NCBI GenBank assembly: GCA_020637365.1
Contig: JACJWE010000002.1
Span: 1 to 64,000, forward strand
Source of the DNA: Acidimicrobiia bacterium
GTDB taxonomy: Bacteria > Actinomycetota > Acidimicrobiia > IMCC26256 > JAGNEX01
Length of the DNA stretch: 64,000 bases
Direction of reading: 5' to 3'
The notes beneath the pieces were generated by a model. The model saw only the letters and a list, made by a program, of their open reading frames with translations, made no database searches and was not told the DNA's origin. Below, in pieces: positions 58,294 to 64,000 of the stretch. How positions within the stretch are numbered: position 1 is the stretch's first letter; every line of letters begins with the position of its first letter. The position numbers and the translations under genes are program-made.

Positions 58294-60096
58294 GTGGTGT
58301 CGCAACAACTCGGTTCTTCTCACTCCTCAGATGATTTACACAGAGCGATCGATGTCATCATCGACCTCCCGTCCGATCTCTCCGCTCTGTCGGTTGACCA
58401 GTTGCGCACGTGCGTGCAGTCGGTCAAACGGGCCAGCTCCGTGCTGCAAGGTTGCGCGAACCGGTTGCATTCCGAACTCGCGCAACGCGCCTGCAGCGAT
58501 CGGTCCGTCAACCTGCATCACATCCTGCGATCCGACGGCGGCATGACCGGCAAGCAGGCCAGCCAACACTCCGAGATTGCGTCGCGGGCGCCAAAGCTCA
58601 AACACTCTCAGACCGAGCTTTCTCGAGGTGGCCTCACCGCCAACCACTTCGTCCAATTGGCGAGGGCTCAAAGGGAGGCCGCCGACGCGTTCACCCAAGC
58701 CGAAGCCGACCTTGTCGACCCCGCCCAAAAGATGAGCCCGGACCGTTTCGCTCGACACGTGTCGCGGTGGATCGCCGACCACCAAACCGATGACGGTGAA
58801 AGCCGCTTCGATCGCCTCCACAGGAAGCGTTTTCTGAGGATCGAAGAGACCGCGTCGGGCATGTACCGCATCCGCGGTGACCTCGACCCCGAGGCCGGAT
58901 CCAAGGTTCAGACCGTGCTCACCGCAGCCTCAAACGACCTATGGCAGACCGAATCGCGCAAGCACCGGCCAGCAGCAAGTCCTCCGCAGAGAATGGCCGA
59001 TGCGTTCACCCAGGTGGTCGTACACAACGGCGAGGCGCTACTCCAAGGTGTCGGACAGCCGGGCCGACCGGTCCTCCACGTGGCACTCGACTACGACCTA
59101 CTGTCCGAACGACTTTCTTGTGATCCTTCGTGTGACACATCACTCCACATCGACGCTGATCGAGCGACTCGGGCCTCGTCGACGACAAGTCCCAGCGCAA
59201 CAGACTCTCGGACCGACGACATGCCCGGCGGGGCCAAGGCGTCCGGCAAGTCAGGCCAGTACTCGGCCGGTTCGACTCGACCATCGGACCGACTCGATCC
59301 TCTCAGCAAACCCGATCCAGACAGTGAGGCGAGACGACCGCGGCGTCTTGGTCGATCGAGCGGTTCAGGTCGGGCCGACCCCCTCAAACCGAGTTCACCG
59401 ACCGCACGGCTTGCGGATGCGGCAGAACCCGACCGAGCAACTCCCCCAGGTCAGACCGACCGACAACAGCAACATCCAGAATCAGAAGGCTTGTGTCCGC
59501 CAGCCGGAGATCAGCGTTCTCAGTCAGCGGAGCGCGACCGCTCGGATCTTCCTCTATTACCTGACGGGCCCGATGCGTCTGAGACAGCTGTGCCTGACCC
59601 GACTGCGGTCGAAGCAGCTGTGCCTGACGCGACTGTGGTTGAAGCAGTGCCGGACCATCGGCGTGGTGGGTTCACTCAGGTGGGTATGACGACCACCGGT
59701 ACAGCACTCTCACCTGCGACGATCCGACGGCTGGCTTGCGATGCAGACATCATCCCAACCGTCATGGGCGCCAAAGGCGTCATCCTCGATCAAGGACGAC
59801 GCCACCGGACGGCGACACCCGCTCAAAGATCCGCTCTCATCCTGCGGGACCAGCATTGCGTCTTCCCAGGATGCGACCGGCCCCCTTCTTGGTGTCAGAT
59901 CCATCACCTGATCCCGTGGGAAGCGGGAGGCCCATCCAACCTCGACAATTTGGCGATGATCTGCTCGGCACACCATCACCTCATCCACGAGGGCGGATGG
60001 ACACTAGAGCGGCCCGAACCAGGAACGTGGACCGCTCACCCTCCCCAAACAGAGACGTCCGGACCAGAAGAAGCGGGCGAGACCCGTGCAGCTTGA
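58294..60096 (+). CDS. DUF222 / HNH endonuclease-signature protein
   Basis: 600 residues. The N-terminal DUF222 domain (~1-270) is the helical module common in high-GC Gram-positives, with LRSDGGMTGKQASQHSEIASR and the late YRIRGDLDPEAGSKVQTVL. A ~180-residue Ser/Pro/Arg-rich linker follows (59110-59690). The C-terminal HNH nuclease (~500-570) has CVFPGCDRPPSWCQIHHLIPWEAGG and NLAMICSAHHHLIHEGGW, with two zinc-type Cys pairs and the catalytic His. These genes are numerous in actinobacteria and are linked to mobile 13E12-type repeats; function is unproven. The start may be GTG at 58294 or at 58297. Confidence 0.88.
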   Translation: MVSQQLGSSHSSDDLHRAIDVIIDLPSDLSALSVDQLRTCVQSVKRASSVLQGCANRLHSELAQRACSDRSVNLHHILRSDGGMTGKQASQHSEIASRAPKLKHSQTELSRGGLTANHFVQLARAQREAADAFTQAEADLVDPAQKMSPDRFARHVSRWIADHQTDDGESRFDRLHRKRFLRIEETASGMYRIRGDLDPEAGSKVQTVLTAASNDLWQTESRKHRPAASPPQRMADAFTQVVVHNGEALLQGVGQPGRPVLHVALDYDLLSERLSCDPSCDTSLHIDADRATRASSTTSPSATDSRTDDMPGGAKASGKSGQYSAGSTRPSDRLDPLSKPDPDSEARRPRRLGRSSGSGRADPLKPSSPTARLADAAEPDRATPPGQTDRQQQHPESEGLCPPAGDQRSQSAERDRSDLPLLPDGPDASETAVPDPTAVEAAVPDATVVEAVPDHRRGGFTQVGMTTTGTALSPATIRRLACDADIIPTVMGAKGVILDQGRRHRTATPAQRSALILRDQHCVFPGCDRPPSWCQIHHLIPWEAGGPSNLDNLAMICSAHHHLIHEGGWTLERPEPGTWTAHPPQTETSGPEEAGETRAA

Positions 60097-60250
60097 TGAC
60101 CGGGGCGGGCCGACCACCGCAGCGCTGCCTCTTGACGAAGAGGCCGTCGTTTCCGCCAACGACCGCCTCGTCAGAACGGCATATCGGTCCCTTATTCAGC
60201 AGATGGCCGGAGCTGGTCGTCGGCGTGCGAGCTTGTCGACTCGTCGTGCT

Positions 60251-61297
60251 CTATGGAAGCACCAGCATCCCGAGCTCGGCCTCCAGTTGCTGGCGAGGCT
60301 TAGCACCGAGGGCTTTTCGCACCAGCGAGCCGTTCTGGAACAGGGCGATCAAAGGAATCGACTGCACGTCGTAGCGCTGCGCCAGATCGGGGTTTTCGTC
60401 GATATTGATCTTGACGACCTTGTAACTATGCGACCGCATCTCTGCGATCTGAGCCACGACGGGGCCAACCTGTCGGCACGGACCGCACCACGGCGCCCAG
60501 AAGTCGACGATGACCGGCATGTCCGAACCCAGCACCTCATCGGCGAAGGTTGCGGTGGTGACCGTCTTCACCGGCCCATCCTCGACTGGGGACGTGGCCC
60601 GCATCCGCCCTGCATCGGGACGCTCGCCGGCGACGACTTCGTCGACCCAGCCTTTCGCTTCTTGAACGCTCTCGAGCGCGACCTGGTGCCCCATTGGATA
60701 TTCACTCGCGACGAACGGTACGCCCGCTCCAGCGAGTTGGTCGCATACCGCCTCGAACAGGCTGAACGGCACGACCGGGTCTTGCGAGCCGTGCTGCACC
60801 AGCACCGGCGGCATCTGAGCAGCGTCGTACCCATCGACATCCCAAGCCATGGGCACATAGGCCTCCGGCATCAAAAAGCCGCTCATTGCGACGACACCAG
60901 CGGGACGGGTGGCCGACACCAAACCACCTTGACCTCTCTCAGCCCCCAGTCCGAGGGCCAGAGCCATCGCTGCGCCCTGCGAGAAGCCGACGATGACCGC
61001 CTGGTCCCGCTCGAATCCAAGTTTGGCGCACTGATCATCGATGGTGGCATCAAGCGCCGCCACCGACGAACGAACCGTTTCGGGCAGCGGACCCGGCGCC
61101 TCTTGCAGCGACTCAAACCATGCAAAGCCGCCCATGAACTCGATCGGCCCGCGCACAGACACCGCAGTGAAACGCCCTTCGGGATCGAGGTGTGCCATGA
61201 GCTGGGGCAGGTCGTTCTCATTCGACCCGAGCCCATGAATCAACACCATCAGACGTTCGGCGTGTGCACCAGGAATTGTGTGAACGAGGAGATCCAT
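60251..61297 (-). CDS. Alpha/beta-hydrolase (phospholipase/carboxylesterase-type) fused to thioredoxin
   Basis: 348 residues. The first ~225 are an alpha/beta hydrolase of the YpfH/Abhydrolase_2 group: LIHGLGSNENDL (oxyanion loop), VGFSQGAAMALAL (nucleophile Ser), HGSQDPVVPFSLF (acid Asp) and YPMGHQVALESVQ (catalytic His). The last ~105 are a full thioredoxin with PVIVDFWAPWCGPCRQVGP, KINIDENPDLAQRYDVQSIPL and cis-Pro. Both active sites are intact, and the join is in one clean frame. It starts 9 bases after the OtsB-GH15 gene, hence the same operon. It may repair or deacylate a thiol-linked or oxidised substrate, which is speculative. Confidence 0.88.
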   Translation of the reverse strand: MDLLVHTIPGAHAERLMVLIHGLGSNENDLPQLMAHLDPEGRFTAVSVRGPIEFMGGFAWFESLQEAPGPLPETVRSSVAALDATIDDQCAKLGFERDQAVIVGFSQGAAMALALGLGAERGQGGLVSATRPAGVVAMSGFLMPEAYVPMAWDVDGYDAAQMPPVLVQHGSQDPVVPFSLFEAVCDQLAGAGVPFVASEYPMGHQVALESVQEAKGWVDEVVAGERPDAGRMRATSPVEDGPVKTVTTATFADEVLGSDMPVIVDFWAPWCGPCRQVGPVVAQIAEMRSHSYKVVKINIDENPDLAQRYDVQSIPLIALFQNGSLVRKALGAKPRQQLEAELGMLVLP

Positions 61298-61306
61298 GTC
61301 TGCAGG

Positions 61307-63916
61307 CTAGCGGTTCGCCGACGAATCATCCCTCCAATGCCCCGCAGCGTCCGACCCATCCGGTTCAAGCCAACCCGCCAACCTCAGCGCATTATCAATC
61401 AACCCCAAATGGGAATATGCCTGAGGCACGTTGCCGAGCGCAATATCGTCATCGGGATCGTGCTGCTCTGCCATCATCCCGGTCGGACCGGCCAAATCAC
61501 ACAAGCGGTCAAAGCGCCGTTCAGCCTCATCGGCTCGACCAATCAGGAACAGCGAATCGATCATCCACGAACCGCAGATGAGGAATGCTCCTTCAGCACC
61601 AGGCAAACCATCGTCGCTGTGATATCGCCAGGTGACCGGACCCGCACCGAGCTCCTGGTCAACCGCCTCCACCGTCCGCACGAACCGCGGATCATGAGGC
61701 TCGACCATTCCCGACAGCCCCACCCACAACGACGCAGCATCAAGGTCTTCTGCGCCGTACGCAGCAGTGAACAGCCCCCGCTCCGGGTCGACGCCATGGG
61801 TCAACACATCGTTGCGAATCTCATGTGCCAAAAGCTCCCACTCCGGCGGGTGCTCACCCATAAGCAGGTCGCCAACCTGAATCGCTTTGTGCACTGTCAT
61901 CCAGCACATCGTCTTGGAATGTACGTGATGACGCGGTCGAGCTCGAAGCTCCCAAATGCCGTGGTCAGGTTCACGCCAGCGCGCCTCAACCGCAGCGACC
62001 ATGTCCCTGACCAGCTGCCAATGCTCCGACGACAAGGGCGCCGAACGGCGCGCCAACTCATAGGCCAGGTTGACGATCGGGCCGAACACGTCGAGCTGAA
62101 CCTGCGAATCGGCGGCGTTGCCCACCCGCACCGGCCTGGATCGGCGATAGCCAGACAACTCGCCGATCTCGGCTTCAGACATCGGAGGCTCACCCGTGAC
62201 CGTATACAGCGGCGAGAGCCGAGCAGGGTCATCGACGGTCTCCAGAACCGAGAGCACCCAGTTCAGAAACTCGATACCTTCCGATTCGCGCCCCAACCGC
62301 ACCAGTGTGGTGGCGACGAGCGCCCCGTCGCGCAACCAGCAGAACCTGTAGTCCCAGTTGCGAATGCCGCCCAAAGTCTCCGGCAAGCTCGTCGTCGCGG
62401 CCGCGAGAAATGCGCCAGTCGGACCATATCGCAGCCCTTCAAGAATCATCGCGGAGGTCTGCAGGAGCGGTTTGGCCTTGCCGGGCAACTGCAGATGTTC
62501 GACCCAATTCGACCAGAACCGTGTGGTCGCCGTCGCTCGGATCGACTCGCTCCGATCTGGCGCGAGCGACCCGGTTCCAAATCGCAGCTCGATCACGAGC
62601 GGATCGTCGCCAAGCTTCGCGATGCCGCGGGCACTTTGATGGCGCCCCTCGTCGCTGATTTCCCACACGACGCCGGGAGACCTCAGCACGATCGGAGTGT
62701 GGCTCCCCCGGACGATAAGGCCGTCTGGCCGGCGCTCGATGCCGGTCGCGATTCGACCAAAGTCGATCCGGGGCGAAAAGTCGATCTGGCATTCACCGGT
62801 GCCTGTGACGACACGAACGAGTTCGCACCTGCCCGGACGCTGATTAGGTCGGCCGCCGCTCGCATCCAAATAGTCGACGAGGGTCATGTCGGGCCATCGG
62901 CTTTCCAACACCAAGGCAGACCCCACGTAACGCTGAATCGGACGCTCCGCATCGGGTCTCGGAGAAATTCCAAAACCGCCAGCGGTCGACCCGCCGAGAA
63001 GCTCCGCAAACAACGCTGGAGAGTCCGGCCGGGGAAAACATGCCCAGACCACCCGGGCCTCGTCCGAAATCAATGCCAAGCCACGCTGATCGGACAACAA
63101 CGAATGATGTTGGATCGGACGTTCCCGAGCGCCTTCAAGCCACGCTCGACGCCGCTCGGCAACAAACGCCAATACCCGCGCCACCTCGACCGGATCGGCG
63201 ATATGGAACTCCGCAGCGCTGTCTTCCAGGCCGACCTTGATACCAACGTCTGGTCCCGCCAACGTCACGAACGCGTCCTCGTCGGTCACGTCGTCGCCCA
63301 GATACAGCACAGCGGTTGCGCCTACCTGAGTCCTCAAGCGGTCGAGCGCGTAGCCCTTCGATGTTTCGACGACCGCAACCTCAGCGACCATCTTTCCGTC
63401 ACGACGAGACAGCTTGAAACGATCGACGAGTTGTTGTGTGAACTCGTGCACCTCTTGCGCTTGTTCAGGGCGGCTCCGGTAGTGGATCGCGACGCTCGCC
63501 GGTTTGGTCTCAACACCGATTCCGGGCCACTTTGCGCCGAACTCCTTGGCCAACCGCCGCACTTCGGACAACGTCTCGGTACGCTCGATCGACAACGCCC
63601 GCGAGAAGCCCAAGTCGAACTCGCCACCATGCGAGCCGACCAGTCGGATCTCATCGGGCAGGCGAGTCAAAAACGCGAGGTCCCGCAACCCTCTCCCCGA
63701 GACCACAGCGACATGAGTCTGACCAAGCTCGGCCAACGTTCGAATCGCCACCACACCTTCACGTGTCGGCCTGGCATCCATCGGGTCGGTGACGATCGGC
63801 GCCAACGTGCCATCAAAATCGGTCGCTACCAACAGCACCGGCGTCGAAGCCAGCTCTGTGAGCTTGTCCAACAGGCCAGGCTGCCGGTCCCAAGTCACCG
63901 AAAGCGAGGCGTTCAA
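61307..63916 (-). CDS. otsB: Trehalose-6-phosphate phosphatase fused to GH15 glycosidase
   Basis: 869 residues. The N-terminal ~250 form an OtsB-like HAD phosphatase: LVATDFDGTLAPIV (nucleophile Asp), VVSGRGLRDL, and LGDDVTDEDAF (motif IV). The C-terminal ~600 form a GH15 glucoamylase/trehalase-like enzyme: LGGIRNWDYRFCWLRDG (the conserved W-DYR-WLRD), QLDVFGPIV, and a C-terminal GMMAEQHDP with the second carboxylate. Start is TTG at 63916, overlapping the otsA stop as TTGA, with GGAGGT upstream. Synthesis and cleavage of trehalose by one polypeptide suggests a tuned osmolyte pool; maltose- or glucan-directed GH15 activity is the alternative. Confidence 0.9.
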   Translation of the reverse strand: MNASLSVTWDRQPGLLDKLTELASTPVLLVATDFDGTLAPIVTDPMDARPTREGVVAIRTLAELGQTHVAVVSGRGLRDLAFLTRLPDEIRLVGSHGGEFDLGFSRALSIERTETLSEVRRLAKEFGAKWPGIGVETKPASVAIHYRSRPEQAQEVHEFTQQLVDRFKLSRRDGKMVAEVAVVETSKGYALDRLRTQVGATAVLYLGDDVTDEDAFVTLAGPDVGIKVGLEDSAAEFHIADPVEVARVLAFVAERRRAWLEGARERPIQHHSLLSDQRGLALISDEARVVWACFPRPDSPALFAELLGGSTAGGFGISPRPDAERPIQRYVGSALVLESRWPDMTLVDYLDASGGRPNQRPGRCELVRVVTGTGECQIDFSPRIDFGRIATGIERRPDGLIVRGSHTPIVLRSPGVVWEISDEGRHQSARGIAKLGDDPLVIELRFGTGSLAPDRSESIRATATTRFWSNWVEHLQLPGKAKPLLQTSAMILEGLRYGPTGAFLAAATTSLPETLGGIRNWDYRFCWLRDGALVATTLVRLGRESEGIEFLNWVLSVLETVDDPARLSPLYTVTGEPPMSEAEIGELSGYRRSRPVRVGNAADSQVQLDVFGPIVNLAYELARRSAPLSSEHWQLVRDMVAAVEARWREPDHGIWELRARPRHHVHSKTMCWMTVHKAIQVGDLLMGEHPPEWELLAHEIRNDVLTHGVDPERGLFTAAYGAEDLDAASLWVGLSGMVEPHDPRFVRTVEAVDQELGAGPVTWRYHSDDGLPGAEGAFLICGSWMIDSLFLIGRADEAERRFDRLCDLAGPTGMMAEQHDPDDDIALGNVPQAYSHLGLIDNALRLAGWLEPDGSDAAGHWRDDSSANR

Positions 63917-64000
63917 CCGTCCACCTCCAACGCATCCAAAAACGCCGTCGCCCAACGGTTGACGTCATAGGACTCCAAATGAGCACGCATCGCCGCCATT
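63913..64000 (-). CDS. otsA: C-terminal end of trehalose-6-phosphate synthase (partial)
   Basis: The window's right edge gives 28 residues ending DVNRWATAFLDALEVDG before a TGA at 63915-63913. The N-RWA-FL-AL pattern is the usual end of OtsA/GT20 enzymes. With OtsB directly downstream and overlapping by four bases, this makes trehalose from UDP-glucose and glucose-6-phosphate. The rest lies outside the window. Confidence 0.8.
   Translation of the reverse strand, partial: MAAMRAHLESYDVNRWATAFLDALEVDG

Noticed and set aside
60086..63970. A 1294-codon rightward open frame
   Set aside because: It is the antisense shadow of the esterase-thioredoxin and OtsB-GH15 genes, which have clear domains, motifs and ribosome sites on the other strand.

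Overview
The window is high-GC bacterial DNA with frequent GTG and TTG starts and GGAGG-type ribosome binding sites. It carries a Tat-dependent DyP peroxidase, a DUF222/HNH protein and a trehalose operon. Together these point to an actinobacterium, possibly an Acidimicrobiia/'Ca. Microthrix'-like lineage; the lineage is inference, since no rRNA or phylogenetic marker is present. Many genes in the first 43 kb are broken by single-base indels, mostly in G or C runs, which looks like uncorrected long-read consensus error rather than gene decay. The cas operon and the last 8 kb show none.

Layout. 0-6 kb: VOC, DUF1272-cupin and SnoaL-like proteins, then an efeUOB iron-uptake cluster read leftward. 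6-13 kb: an ABC exporter, a DUF6226 protein, and a GT2-GtrA plus GT39 pair for surface glycosylation. 13-25 kb: a MetF-like enzyme, VapBC, a transposase remnant, VOC and carboxymuconolactone decarboxylase proteins, a zinc-type ABC importer with a Zur-like operator, ilvD, a GH43 lipoprotein, an MFS exporter, a sterol-desaturase-like enzyme and a small hydrophobic peptide with its own terminator. 25-42 kb: two malyl-CoA lyase paralogues, envelope proteins, an RCK potassium channel, AIM24, a beta-propeller lipoprotein, a coiled-coil methyltransferase, a CapA-like protein and a polytopic membrane protein.

42.5-57 kb is a complete type I-G (formerly I-U) CRISPR-Cas locus: cas3 with a C-terminal HD domain, csx17, csb1, csb2, a cas4-cas1 fusion, cas2, a leader candidate and an array of roughly 50 whole and damaged 36-nt repeats. 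All cas genes read leftward toward the array.

The most interesting element lies upstream of cas3 at 56618-56725. It is a solitary mini-CRISPR made of a degenerate repeat with an intact 8-nt 3' handle, a 36-nt pseudo-spacer and a second degenerate repeat that keeps the hairpin. The pseudo-spacer matches 14 of its first 17 bases, including the first 8, to a site at 56547-56563. That site is preceded by TTG and sits just upstream of the apparent cas3 -35 box. This is the architecture of a CreR-type guide, by which Cascade would repress its own operon, here proposed for a type I-G system.

57-64 kb: a lipocalin, a DUF222/HNH protein, and a leftward trehalose operon (otsA end, an OtsB-GH15 fusion, an esterase-thioredoxin fusion).
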